20,671 nt of DNA from Caryophanales bacterium UBA5732 (GCA_002419445.1 DIGC01000090.1:1-20671); one strand, 5' to 3'. Shown: positions 6,701-15,054, counted from the first letter of the stretch. Translations and numbers: made by a program. The notes: generated by a model not told the origin, from the sequence alone.

Positions 6701-7862
6701 TGCAGGCAGTTCTTCTTTAAAATTCCAATTATTAGAAATGCCAAGCGAAAAATTAATAACAAGTGGGATAGTAGAACGAATCGGTATGAAAAATTCTGTT
6801 TTCGCGATTAAAGTTGATGGTGAAAAGATTGAAGAAACTAGCGATATCAATAATCACGCAGAAGCAGTTAATATATTGTTAAATAAATTGATAGAACACA
6901 ATATCATCGCTTCTTATGATGAAATCTCAGGTGTTGGTCACAGAGTTGTTCATGGTGGAGATAAAATAGCTGAGAGCATTGTTTTAGAAGAAGCTGAAAT
7001 CGAATACCTAGAAAGTATTATTGATTTAGCGCCACTTCATCTAGGACCAAATTTAATTGGTATTAAGGCTTTTAAAGAGATTTTACCGCACGTTAAACAT
7101 ATAGGTGTATTTGACACAGCTTTCCATCATACAATGGAAGAAGAAGCTTATCTATATGCAGTTCCGTATGATTGGTATGAAAGATATCAAGTTAGAAAAT
7201 ATGGTTTTCACGGAACTTCACACAAATACGTTTCACATAGGGCGGCGGAAATAATGGGTAAAAAGCCGGAAGAAGTGAATATTGTCGTAGCTCATATCGG
7301 CAATGGTGCTTCACTATGCGCTGTAAAACACGGAAAATCTGTTGATACGTCAATGGGCTTTACACCGCTTGAAGGAATTCCTATGGGAACAAGATCAGGA
7401 AATATTGATCCAGCGATTATTGAGTATATGATGGCTAAGAAAAGCAAATCTGCAAAAGAAATTACGAATTACTTAAATAAACAATCGGGTTATATCGGGG
7501 TTTCAGGTTTATCATCTGACTCACGTGATTTGGTCGATGCGGCTCAAAACGGTAACCATCGCGCAGCTTTAGCGATTGCGGTTCAAGCTAAAAGAATAGC
7601 TGATTACATTGCTAGTTATTATGTTTATATGGGTGGAGCTGATGCAATTGTATTTACTGCTGGTATTGGCGAAAACGCTAAAACAACAAGGGCTGATGTT
7701 TGTAATCGATTGAGTGCGCTGGGAGTAAAGATTGATGAAGAAAGAAACAATTGTCGAGGAGTAGAAAGATTGATTTCTGCAGATGATTCAAAAATTAAAG
7801 TTTATGTTATTCCAACTAATGAAGAAGTTATGATAGCTAGGGATACATTATCTCTATTATAA
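6678..7862 (+). CDS. ackA: Acetate kinase
   Basis: Converts acetyl phosphate and ADP to acetate and ATP, the ATP-yielding last step of fermentation to acetate. The 394-residue length is normal. Diagnostic motifs are present: NAGSSSLKF at the N-terminus, GHRVVHGG with the substrate Arg, FDTAFH with the catalytic Asp, GFHGTSHKYV, AHIGNGASL, GTRSGNIDP with the active-site Arg, FTAGIGENA and NEEVMIARDT with the metal-binding Glu. Two adjacent ATGs occur (6675, 6678). GAGGGA at 6667-6672 is better spaced for 6678 (5 nt) than 6675 (2 nt), and MKKIMAVNAGSSS matches the family start. The gene begins inside the methyltransferase gene and has no separate promoter; pta is not nearby. Confidence 0.97.
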   Translation: MKKIMAVNAGSSSLKFQLLEMPSEKLITSGIVERIGMKNSVFAIKVDGEKIEETSDINNHAEAVNILLNKLIEHNIIASYDEISGVGHRVVHGGDKIAESIVLEEAEIEYLESIIDLAPLHLGPNLIGIKAFKEILPHVKHIGVFDTAFHHTMEEEAYLYAVPYDWYERYQVRKYGFHGTSHKYVSHRAAEIMGKKPEEVNIVVAHIGNGASLCAVKHGKSVDTSMGFTPLEGIPMGTRSGNIDPAIIEYMMAKKSKSAKEITNYLNKQSGYIGVSGLSSDSRDLVDAAQNGNHRAALAIAVQAKRIADYIASYYVYMGGADAIVFTAGIGENAKTTRADVCNRLSALGVKIDEERNNCRGVERLISADDSKIKVYVIPTNEEVMIARDTLSLL

Positions 7863-7873
7863 AATAAAGAAAC

Positions 7874-7915
7874 AAACCTCCTTAAAAGTATTATTTACTT
7901 AAAAGGAGGTTTTTT
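7874..7915 (+). terminator. ackA terminator whose 3' arm contains the next gene's SD
   Basis: AAACCTCCTT (7874-7883) pairs perfectly with AAGGAGGTTT (7903-7912); inner AAGTA/TACTT pairs extend it past a small internal loop, and T6 follows (7910-7915). The right arm AAGGAGG is also the Shine-Dalgarno 8 nt before the ATG at 7918. Folding would therefore both terminate transcription and mask the next gene's ribosome site. Confidence 0.82.
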
Positions 7916-7917
7916 AT

Positions 7918-9240
7918 ATGCGTCTGTTTTTCACAGTGTTTTTAATTTTACTAAAGGTTATTGAAGCAGATTATTTAGTTTTGGGTATATATGATTTTGG
8001 TGAAAAAAAAATAGAATACGGTAACTTAACAACTGCAGAAAATTTAAACGGGTTTATCAGAATTTATGATGAACAAGATAGTGAAGCAATGCAAGAAATC
8101 ATCTATGATACAGGCGAGCATAATGTTTTCAAATATTTAGCTATAGTCAGCGAAGATACTTTCATTATCGTCTGTAACAACTACTATATTAATCAAAGTC
8201 AAGAGTACGTTTCTTATATTAACACTTCATTATTGCTCTACGACACGGAAGGAATCCTACAAAATGAAATCAATCTTTCTGAAAAACCTATTGATGTTCA
8301 CAATCATAACTTTAGCATTGTAATCTCATATGAAAATAGTGAAATAATCTTTGACAAAGATTTGAACCAAATAAACGGAATTGAAATTCAAACTGAAAGT
8401 CTTGCGAGTTTTGAATATCAGTACCAAGGAAAAGCTACTATTAATGGCTCTGAAGTCAGTGAAATAAATATTCAATATCCAGGGATATATGATGTAATAA
8501 TCACTGAAAACACCTATGTTTACGACTTTACAGTTACAGTTCATCCAGATTGCAAAATTACAGGAAATAAATATCTAGAAGGATATATAGGATCTGTTTA
8601 TGTATATAGCTACGGCGATATATACGTTAATAATGAAGAGTATATCATTGGTTCTGAGATTAAACGAGTTGGCAATTATAACGTAATGATTTTAGGTGAG
8701 AATAATTATCGAAAAGACATTCAGTTTACGATTTTACCGGATATTATCTTTTATGATGGCGTAAACAGGCAACAGTTATTAGAAAATTCTAAATTTTCGT
8801 CTCCGGTTAAAATATATAGTAATGCCCAAACAATGTTTCTAAACGATCAAACATATTCGTCAGCCTGGATTGATAATCCAGGCAATTACGTAGTGAGTTT
8901 TTATGGAGTGAATAACTATATAGTGGATATTAATTTTACTATTTTACCCAGCGTAAGTGGTGTAACAAATAATGAGACTTATGAACAAGTAAGTTTCTCG
9001 GTTTTTGGTAAAGCTTTATTAAATGGGAAAGAAATATTTAGCGAACAAACCATCAGTAAAGTAGGTAACTATAAATTGGAACTTCTATTAGATGAAGAAG
9101 TTTATCAGACAATCAATTTTTCGATTGTAAAAGAAAACGCATTTTTAGATGAAAATCCCCTTAATTATCTTGAATATCTAAAATATCTTTTCTTACTATT
9201 AACTGTAGTTGGTGGCGTTTTAATTTTAAGGAAAAAGTAA
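7918..9240 (+). CDS. Predicted surface protein with four Ig-like repeats and a C-terminal membrane anchor
   Basis: A 440-residue protein that I do not recognise. Residues 1-17 are a signal-peptide-like hydrophobic stretch (MRLFFTVFLILLKVIEA). Residues ~20-160 are beta-rich, with propeller-like text such as LLLYDTEG. Four divergent tandem beta-sandwich repeats of about 61-70 residues follow. They are anchored by PGIYDVII (188), VGNYNVMI (251), PGNYVVSF (321) and VGNYKLEL (382), each ending in a strand of the type FTVTVHP, FTILPD, FTILPS or FSIVKE. Residues ~418-437 form a membrane helix followed by RKK, so most of the protein should lie outside the cell. The start has a strong AAGGAGG, but that site is inside the ackA terminator stem and no promoter is visible between the genes. 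Expression therefore probably needs readthrough. Adhesion or envelope scaffolding is only a guess. Confidence 0.72.
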   Translation: MRLFFTVFLILLKVIEADYLVLGIYDFGEKKIEYGNLTTAENLNGFIRIYDEQDSEAMQEIIYDTGEHNVFKYLAIVSEDTFIIVCNNYYINQSQEYVSYINTSLLLYDTEGILQNEINLSEKPIDVHNHNFSIVISYENSEIIFDKDLNQINGIEIQTESLASFEYQYQGKATINGSEVSEINIQYPGIYDVIITENTYVYDFTVTVHPDCKITGNKYLEGYIGSVYVYSYGDIYVNNEEYIIGSEIKRVGNYNVMILGENNYRKDIQFTILPDIIFYDGVNRQQLLENSKFSSPVKIYSNAQTMFLNDQTYSSAWIDNPGNYVVSFYGVNNYIVDINFTILPSVSGVTNNETYEQVSFSVFGKALLNGKEIFSEQTISKVGNYKLELLLDEEVYQTINFSIVKENAFLDENPLNYLEYLKYLFLLLTVVGGVLILRKK

Positions 9241-9256
9241 GTAATTTGTAAGTTGT

Positions 9257-9278
9257 TATGTTATAATTATTTTGGTGA
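9257..9278 (+). promoter_or_regulatory. Compact dnaE promoter and ribosome site
   Basis: TATGTTATAAT (9257-9267) is an extended -10 with a perfect TATAAT. Six bases later comes the SD GGTGA (9274-9278), and 5 nt after that the ATG at 9284. The predicted leader is about 10 nt. No recognisable -35 is present. Confidence 0.65.
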
Positions 9279-9283
9279 ACATA

Positions 9284-12200
9284 ATGATTGATTTCAACCT
9301 ATATTTACAGAGTTCTTACTCATTTAATGGCAGTTTGATAGATGTTGAAAAAGTCGTAGAAAAGGCGGCTTCTTTTGGTTTTAAGACGCTTGGGTTAGCT
9401 GACGTTAATCATATGTACGGTGTAATAAAGTTCTATCAAAGTTGTTTAAAAAAAGGAATTAAACCTTTAATAGGTATAGAAATTAATTTAGAAGGCAATA
9501 ATTTTAAAGAGCAGAATGTAGTTTTATTTGCGAAGAATCATAAGGGTTACCAAAATTTAATGAGAATTAGTTCTTATATTGGCAATGATAATAAGTTGGT
9601 TTCTACAGAAGTGCTAAAAAATTATGGTCAAAATGTGATAGGAGTTTTAGTATCTGACCGAGGTGATTTTGCCGACTCGCTATACAACGATAGAGTTGAT
9701 CAAGCTCAAGCTTTATTAGATGAGATTTCTGACCTTGTCGAGAATGTTTATCTCGGATTGGATTTGCGTGATTATGGCGCGGAAGTCAAAATAGCCCCAA
9801 AACTAAAAGGTTTAGGGAAAGTTGTGATTTTAAGCAATACATTATATCTTGAAAAAGAAGATAAAGAAGCTTCTAAAATTTTAAGGCAGATTCTTCAGAA
9901 AGATCTTACTACGGAAGGGTTTTTCGAAAATGAAGATGAAGATTTACATTTGTTTTCTAGGGACGAGTTAAATCAAATTTATAAACAATACCCCCTTGCG
10001 GTTAAGAACACTTTGGAAATGATTGAACAATGTAATGTTATAATCGATTTTTCTAATATATATTTACCTAAATATCCACTAGAAGACACTTCCGCTACAG
10101 AAAAGTTGGAAGAACTTACAAACAAGGGTTTAGTTAGAAGATTAAAACAAAAGCAGATTTTTACAGAAAAATACGATGAATACAAAAGCAGATTAGATTT
10201 TGAACTAAGTATTATCAAGAAAATGAATTATGAAGACTATTTTCTTATTGTCTGGGATTTTGTTTTGTATGCTAAAAAGCAAGGTATCTTAGTTGGTCCC
10301 GGTAGAGGATCGGCTGCTGGATCTTTAGTCGCATATACTTTGGGTATAGTCGATGTTGACCCACTAGAGTTTGATTTATATTTTGAAAGATTTTTAAATC
10401 CCGAAAGAATCAGTATGCCTGATATCGATATGGACTTTCCTGATGATAAGCGGGATGAAATTATAAACTACGTAAGTAATAAATACGGATATAATAGAGT
10501 AGTTTCAATAATTACCTTTGGAACTTTTCAAGGAAAATCAGCTGTCAGAGATGTAGCTAAAGTACTGGGAATATCAAATACAATTGTAGATGATATTACC
10601 AGTAAAATTTCCGAGACCGGAAACTCCATTGATGAATACAAATTACAATATCCTAAGAAATATCAATATTACATTAATAACCCGGAAATTAATCAGTTAC
10701 TTACAATAGCGCTAAAACTAAACGGTTTGTGCCGACACACTTCAACTCACGCAGCGGGAATTATTATCACAGAAAATGATATACACGAGTATTCTCCTAC
10801 ACAGTTAGGTTTGTTAAATATGCTGCAAACTCAATATGAAGCAAGCGACTTAGAAAAGCTAGGTTTGCTTAAAATTGACTTTTTAGGCATTCGCAATTTA
10901 TCTATTATATCCGAAACGATTGACTTAATAAAAAATAATGAAGGCAAGTTTATCGATATTTATAGATTACCTATTGATGATGTACCAACATACAATCTTT
11001 TAAAAAATGTTAACAGCGTCGGAATATTTCAGTTAGAGTCCGATGGAATGATGAACCTAATGTCGCAAATGCAGATTGAGACTTTCACCGATATAGCAAC
11101 TTGTATTTCCTTATATCGTCCAGGACCGATGGAAAACATACCGTCATTCATTAGAAGAAGAAATAAAGAAGAAAGAATTACTTATTTAGATTTAGATTTA
11201 TTACCAATATTAAAAGATACGCAAGGTATTATAGTTTATCAAGAACAAATTATGAAAATTGCCAATAAATTTGCGGGTTATTCTTTGGGAGAAGCTGACG
11301 TTTTACGACGAGCTGTCAGTAAAAAGAATCGTGATACACTTGAGAAAGAAAGAGAAAAGTTCGTCTCCGGAGTTATCACCCAAGGTTATTCAAAGGATGT
11401 TGGGGAACAAATATATGACTATATTGTAAAGTTTGCCAATTATGGTTTCAATAAGAGTCATGCTGTCGCATATAGTTACGTCGCTTATTGGATGGCATAC
11501 TTAAAAGCAAATTATCCAAAGTATTTTTTAGCAGTCCTTTTAAATGCTCAAATCGGATCTGTGACTGGTACGAAAAAATACATAATGGAATGTCAAAAAA
11601 TGAATATAAAAATTTTACCGCCAAGAATCAATAAATCAAGAGACACATACCAATTCGAAGGTAACGACTTAAGATTTCCTTATAAAGCAATTAAAGGCAT
11701 TGGCGAAATAATGGCTAAAAGCATAACGTTTATACAGTTAGAAGCACCTGTAGTCAGTTTTGTTGATTTTATCAAAAGAGCAAAAGATATTGGTATAAAT
11801 GTTATTGAGGCCTTAGTATTTTCAAACGTATTTTCGGATTTTGGAATCAATAAAAAGACATTGATTCAAAATATTAACAATATCCAAAGTTATGTTTCTT
11901 TTGCTAATCGCGGTGAATTCAAATACATTGATTACGATGAATATGATTATGAATTTCTGCAAAATAAAGAAAAAGAATTATTGGGAGTCAATTTTGAATA
12001 TCACCCGATTCACAAATATCAAGAAATTATTACTAAAAACAAATTCAAAGTTCTATCTGAAGCGATATCTCTATCATCAAATAATCTCGAATTTGTTGGG
12101 GTAATAAGCCGTGTGAAAATACATAAAGCAAAAACCGGAGAAGACATGGCTTTTGTTTCTTGCGAAGATGAGTTTGACAGCATTGATGGGGTAATCTTTC

Positions 12201-12322
12201 CAAGCCTCTACAAAAGAATAAAGATTGAGCCGGGAAAAGTGTATTTAATAAAAGGAAAATTGGATAACAAAAAACAAAAACAATCAATTATTATTGATGA
12301 AGTCAAAATTATTAAGGAGTAG
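9284..12322 (+). CDS. dnaE: DNA polymerase III alpha subunit, DnaE type
   Basis: A C-family replicative DNA polymerase of 1012 residues, somewhat shorter than B. subtilis DnaE. A TTG at 9272 is in frame, but GGTGA 5 nt before ATG 9284 and the start MIDFNLY favour 9284. Order: PHP domain (~1-200); palm with GPGRGSAAGS (338-347), the catalytic Asp pair PDIDMDF (379-385), HTSTHAAGI and the third Asp in KIDFLG (D532); fingers and helix-hairpin-helix region; C-terminal OB fold (~935-1010). The PHP domain has lost its metal-binding histidines: the usual HxHxH start reads NLYLQSS, and the TDH motif reads ADV. PHP-dependent proofreading is therefore unlikely. There is no exonuclease insertion, so it is not PolC. 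The dnaE-pfkA order is a remnant of the Firmicute dnaE-acc-pfkA-pyk cluster. Confidence 0.97.
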   Translation: MIDFNLYLQSSYSFNGSLIDVEKVVEKAASFGFKTLGLADVNHMYGVIKFYQSCLKKGIKPLIGIEINLEGNNFKEQNVVLFAKNHKGYQNLMRISSYIGNDNKLVSTEVLKNYGQNVIGVLVSDRGDFADSLYNDRVDQAQALLDEISDLVENVYLGLDLRDYGAEVKIAPKLKGLGKVVILSNTLYLEKEDKEASKILRQILQKDLTTEGFFENEDEDLHLFSRDELNQIYKQYPLAVKNTLEMIEQCNVIIDFSNIYLPKYPLEDTSATEKLEELTNKGLVRRLKQKQIFTEKYDEYKSRLDFELSIIKKMNYEDYFLIVWDFVLYAKKQGILVGPGRGSAAGSLVAYTLGIVDVDPLEFDLYFERFLNPERISMPDIDMDFPDDKRDEIINYVSNKYGYNRVVSIITFGTFQGKSAVRDVAKVLGISNTIVDDITSKISETGNSIDEYKLQYPKKYQYYINNPEINQLLTIALKLNGLCRHTSTHAAGIIITENDIHEYSPTQLGLLNMLQTQYEASDLEKLGLLKIDFLGIRNLSIISETIDLIKNNEGKFIDIYRLPIDDVPTYNLLKNVNSVGIFQLESDGMMNLMSQMQIETFTDIATCISLYRPGPMENIPSFIRRRNKEERITYLDLDLLPILKDTQGIIVYQEQIMKIANKFAGYSLGEADVLRRAVSKKNRDTLEKEREKFVSGVITQGYSKDVGEQIYDYIVKFANYGFNKSHAVAYSYVAYWMAYLKANYPKYFLAVLLNAQIGSVTGTKKYIMECQKMNIKILPPRINKSRDTYQFEGNDLRFPYKAIKGIGEIMAKSITFIQLEAPVVSFVDFIKRAKDIGINVIEALVFSNVFSDFGINKKTLIQNINNIQSYVSFANRGEFKYIDYDEYDYEFLQNKEKELLGVNFEYHPIHKYQEIITKNKFKVLSEAISLSSNNLEFVGVISRVKIHKAKTGEDMAFVSCEDEFDSIDGVIFPSLYKRIKIEPGKVYLIKGKLDNKKQKQSIIIDEVKIIKE

Positions 12323-12327
12323 TGAAT

Positions 12328-13278
12328 ATGAAAATAGCAGTTTTAACATCTGGTGGCGACGCACCGGGGATGAACGCTTGTGTTCGTGCTGTGGTTAGAA
12401 GTACTATTAACTGTGGCTTTGAAGCTTATGGCGTTTTTGATGGTTATAAAGGACTCGTAGAAGGAAAAATTAAAAAATTAGGTCGTAATGATGTCGGACA
12501 AATCTTAAATCGTGGCGGAACCATTCTCGGTTCTTCGAGATTAGAGTCTTTTAAAGACAAACATGTTAGAGAAATAGCAGTGAGTAATTTGAAAGCTTAC
12601 GGAATAGAAAATCTAGTTTGTATTGGTGGAGACGGAACGTTTAGAGGAGCAATGGCTTTAAACGAAATGGGAATTAATTGTATTGCAATTCCTGGTACAA
12701 TCGATAATGACATCGCTTGTACGGAATTCACAATCGGATTTTTTACAGCGTTGGATACGGCTATTGACGCCATAGATAAACTTAGGGATACATCTTTTTC
12801 TCATCAACGCTGCACGGTTGTCGAAGTTATGGGAAGAAATTGCGGCGATTTATCAATTTTCTCAGGGATAGCCACCGGAGCGGAAATTGTCATTACCAGA
12901 GATACGGGATATAATGAAGACGATATTTTAAAACAAGTTAAAAAAGCTGAAAGTATGGGTAAGCGTCACCTAATTGTTGTTGTGGCGGAAAATATAACTG
13001 ATGTTTCTAAACTGGCAAAGAAAATTCAAGAAAATTCAGGATATGAATCTAGAGCTACCGTCTTGGGCTATATCCAAAGAGGCGGAACCCCAAGTTCATT
13101 TGACCGGATTCTAGCTAGTAAAATGGGTGTTCACGCAGTTGATCTTCTTAAAGAGGGTTTAGGTGGATATGCGGTTTATACTAAAAGTTTAGATGTTGGA
13201 CACATCGAACTAGAGAAAGCTTTAGTTGTTGATGTAAAGCCAAGCGATTTATATCAATATCTAGCAAAATTAAATTAG
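12328..13278 (+). CDS. pfkA: ATP-dependent 6-phosphofructokinase
   Basis: Phosphorylates fructose 6-phosphate to fructose 1,6-bisphosphate, the committed step of glycolysis. It is 316 residues, close to the bacterial norm of about 320. Motifs are SGGDAPGMN (8-16), the ATP-site GGDGT (100-104), the catalytic PGTIDND (122-128), EVMGRNCGD (166-174) and GGTPSSFDR near the C-terminus. Gly at the GGDGT position indicates ATP rather than pyrophosphate as donor. A GTG at 12322 is in frame, but AAGGAG (12314-12319) is 8 nt before ATG 12328 and only 2 nt from the GTG, so 12328 is chosen. The SD lies inside dnaE and the genes are 5 nt apart, so they are co-transcribed. Pyruvate kinase, the common partner, is absent here. 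Confidence 0.97.
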   Translation: MKIAVLTSGGDAPGMNACVRAVVRSTINCGFEAYGVFDGYKGLVEGKIKKLGRNDVGQILNRGGTILGSSRLESFKDKHVREIAVSNLKAYGIENLVCIGGDGTFRGAMALNEMGINCIAIPGTIDNDIACTEFTIGFFTALDTAIDAIDKLRDTSFSHQRCTVVEVMGRNCGDLSIFSGIATGAEIVITRDTGYNEDDILKQVKKAESMGKRHLIVVVAENITDVSKLAKKIQENSGYESRATVLGYIQRGGTPSSFDRILASKMGVHAVDLLKEGLGGYAVYTKSLDVGHIELEKALVVDVKPSDLYQYLAKLN

Positions 13279-13296
13279 AATATAGTAGATAAATTT

Positions 13297-13332
13297 AAAA
13301 GAATTAGTTCTTACAACGAACTAATTCTTTTT
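13297..13332. terminator. Bidirectional terminator shared by pfkA and the radical SAM gene
   Basis: AAAAGAATTAGTTC (13297-13310) pairs perfectly over 14 bases with GAACTAATTCTTTT (13318-13331), loop TTACAAC, T-run to 13332. A-tract and T-tract flanks allow use on both strands. The minus-strand radical SAM gene ends in the loop: its stop codon is 13311-13313 and its last six sense codons lie in one arm. Confidence 0.9.
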
Positions 13333-14969
13333 GTTATATTATTCCAATAAATAACTTCTTTTTTATCTGGAAAGTAAATCACGAGTAAATACCCATCTTT
13401 ATATTTAGTGACCAATGAATATTTGTACAGATTATCTAGATTAAATTCTTGATTGGTTTGCTGAAAATTCCTAATTATATCTTGTTTTTTAAAATCATTT
13501 TCCCAATAAACCTTTGGTTTTACTTTATTATATAAAAGATAATCAAGTTTAAGTAAATCTTCAGTTTCGATATCAAGAATATTTAAATGTTTTAAATATG
13601 ATCTTAAGTTAATAAATAAATCATATAATTGATATTTCGTGTGGCTTAATTCCTTTTCTTTATAGAAAGAACTTAAATTTAAGAAAAAATCGAAAGGATT
13701 TGATTGATTAGACATGATATGCTTAATAGTTTGTTGCATAAAGCCTTTGTTCCAGTAGATTTCCAAGAAAATCTCGACTTGATGAATGATTTCAAGTTCG
13801 TAAGCTGAAATATACTTATTTTTACTTATTTCATAAGGCGGTTCGGCAGAAAATACATAATCATGCAATTTAGCTTCTTTTCTTATCTTTGTGCCTTTAA
13901 GCATTTTTAGGAATCCCAGTTGTAATTCTTCTGCGAATAAGCTGAATATTTCATTGAAAGTATTCTTAAAACTTAACAAATCCTCGTGTGGTAATCCGGC
14001 AATCAAATCTAAATGAAGAATTACGTTTGATTTTTGTAGGCTTTTAATATTGTTAACTAATACATTTGTATTTTGAAATCGGTTTATAGATTGGTTGACT
14101 AAATCATTGGTGGACTGTACTCCTAGTTCAAAACGTACGTAATCTTTTTTTAAGTTTTCCACAAGATAATCAATGATTTTTTGATCTAATACGTCGCCAT
14201 TTATTTCAAATTGAAAAACAGTATTTTTATAATCTTTGTCGACTAAAGTTTTAAAAAAATCTAAAGCTAATTTTTTATTAGCATTAAACGAACGGTCCAG
14301 AAACTTTATTGTTTTAGCCCCTTTATCGACTAAATAGTCGATGATGGTAAATACATTTTCGATGTTAAAAAATCTTAACCCTTTTTCTAGTGACGCTAAA
14401 CAATAACTACATTGATAAGGACATCCTCTTGAAAGTTCAACGTATTGAACTTTTTTAGGAATGTCTAATATATCAAAATCAAAATAGTAAGGGCTATTCA
14501 AACTATTTAAATTGAGAATAACTGAGGATGTATTTCTAACAATTTTTCCTTCCTTTAGATATGACGAGTTTGGTATTTCATTCAATGGCTTTTGTTCTAT
14601 TAAGGATTTGATTAACATATTAAAAGAAATTTCGCCCTCATTAATGATTATATAATCAGCCAGTTGAGCCTTTAGATATGAATCATATTCGTAACTTACT
14701 TCTGGACCACCAAGAATTATAATACATTCGGGATTAGCTGTTTTTAAGGATTCAACAATTTCTAATATTAAAGTTATGTTCCAAATATAGCAACTAAATC
14801 CGATGATTTCAGGTGTCTCTGAAAGAATATCGTTAATAATAAAATCTTTATCGTCTTTTATTGTATATTCTTTTAGAGTAACGGGAAAATCACAATTAGC
14901 TTTTAAATACCTAATTGCCATGTTGGGGTGGATGAATTTAGAGTTAATTCCTATAAGTAGGGTGTTCAT
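13311..14969 (-). CDS. B12-binding-type radical SAM protein (DUF4080-like)
   Basis: A 552-residue protein with a cobalamin-binding-like N-terminal domain and a radical SAM core. Residues 1-130 look like a Rossmann B12-binding fold (NTLLIGINSKF, IIGFSCYIWN, ILGGPEVSYE), but the DxHxxG motif that supplies a cobalt-ligating histidine is missing. The radical SAM cluster motif is RGCPYQCSYC, with C183, C187 and C190 ligating the 4Fe-4S cluster. The strands FLDRSFNAN, FEINGD and LHLDLIAGLPHED belong to the SAM barrel. The C-terminal third (~380-552) has the aromatic, charged character of DUF4080. The substrate is not known for the family; methylation or methylthiolation are possible. AGAGGTGA lies 4 nt before the ATG. 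It is convergent with pfkA and divergent from uvrB. Confidence 0.85.
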   Translation of the reverse strand: MNTLLIGINSKFIHPNMAIRYLKANCDFPVTLKEYTIKDDKDFIINDILSETPEIIGFSCYIWNITLILEIVESLKTANPECIIILGGPEVSYEYDSYLKAQLADYIIINEGEISFNMLIKSLIEQKPLNEIPNSSYLKEGKIVRNTSSVILNLNSLNSPYYFDFDILDIPKKVQYVELSRGCPYQCSYCLASLEKGLRFFNIENVFTIIDYLVDKGAKTIKFLDRSFNANKKLALDFFKTLVDKDYKNTVFQFEINGDVLDQKIIDYLVENLKKDYVRFELGVQSTNDLVNQSINRFQNTNVLVNNIKSLQKSNVILHLDLIAGLPHEDLLSFKNTFNEIFSLFAEELQLGFLKMLKGTKIRKEAKLHDYVFSAEPPYEISKNKYISAYELEIIHQVEIFLEIYWNKGFMQQTIKHIMSNQSNPFDFFLNLSSFYKEKELSHTKYQLYDLFINLRSYLKHLNILDIETEDLLKLDYLLYNKVKPKVYWENDFKKQDIIRNFQQTNQEFNLDNLYKYSLVTKYKDGYLLVIYFPDKKEVIYWNNITKRISSL

Positions 14970-14973
14970 GATT

Positions 14974-14997
14974 TCACCTCTTCCCTATTTTAACAAT
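14974..14997 (-). promoter_or_regulatory. Compact promoter of the radical SAM gene
   Basis: On the minus strand ATTGTTAAAAT (14997-14987) gives TAAAAT with an upstream TGT. Eight bases later is GGTGA (14978-14974), 4 nt from the ATG. The leader would be about 11 nt. The 85-bp divergent spacer holds this and the uvrB promoter. Confidence 0.5.
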
Positions 14998-15028
14998 TTA
15001 TACATAAAATAACTAGTTGATTTAAATA

Positions 15029-15050
15029 TATGTTATACTAATAGCGGTGA
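15029..15050 (+). promoter_or_regulatory. Compact uvrB promoter and ribosome site
   Basis: TATGTTATACT (15029-15039), an extended -10, then 6 nt, then GGTGA (15046-15050), then TAAA and the ATG at 15055. The predicted leader is about 9 nt, so the SD would be at the very 5' end. The -35 region is weak and no SOS-type operator was recognised. Confidence 0.6.
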
Positions 15051-15054
15051 TAAA

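Noticed and set aside
14803..15012. Plus-strand open frame of 69 codons reaching into the divergent spacer
   Set aside because: It is mostly antisense to the radical SAM gene, with no SD and no family resemblance; its tail overlaps the two promoters.
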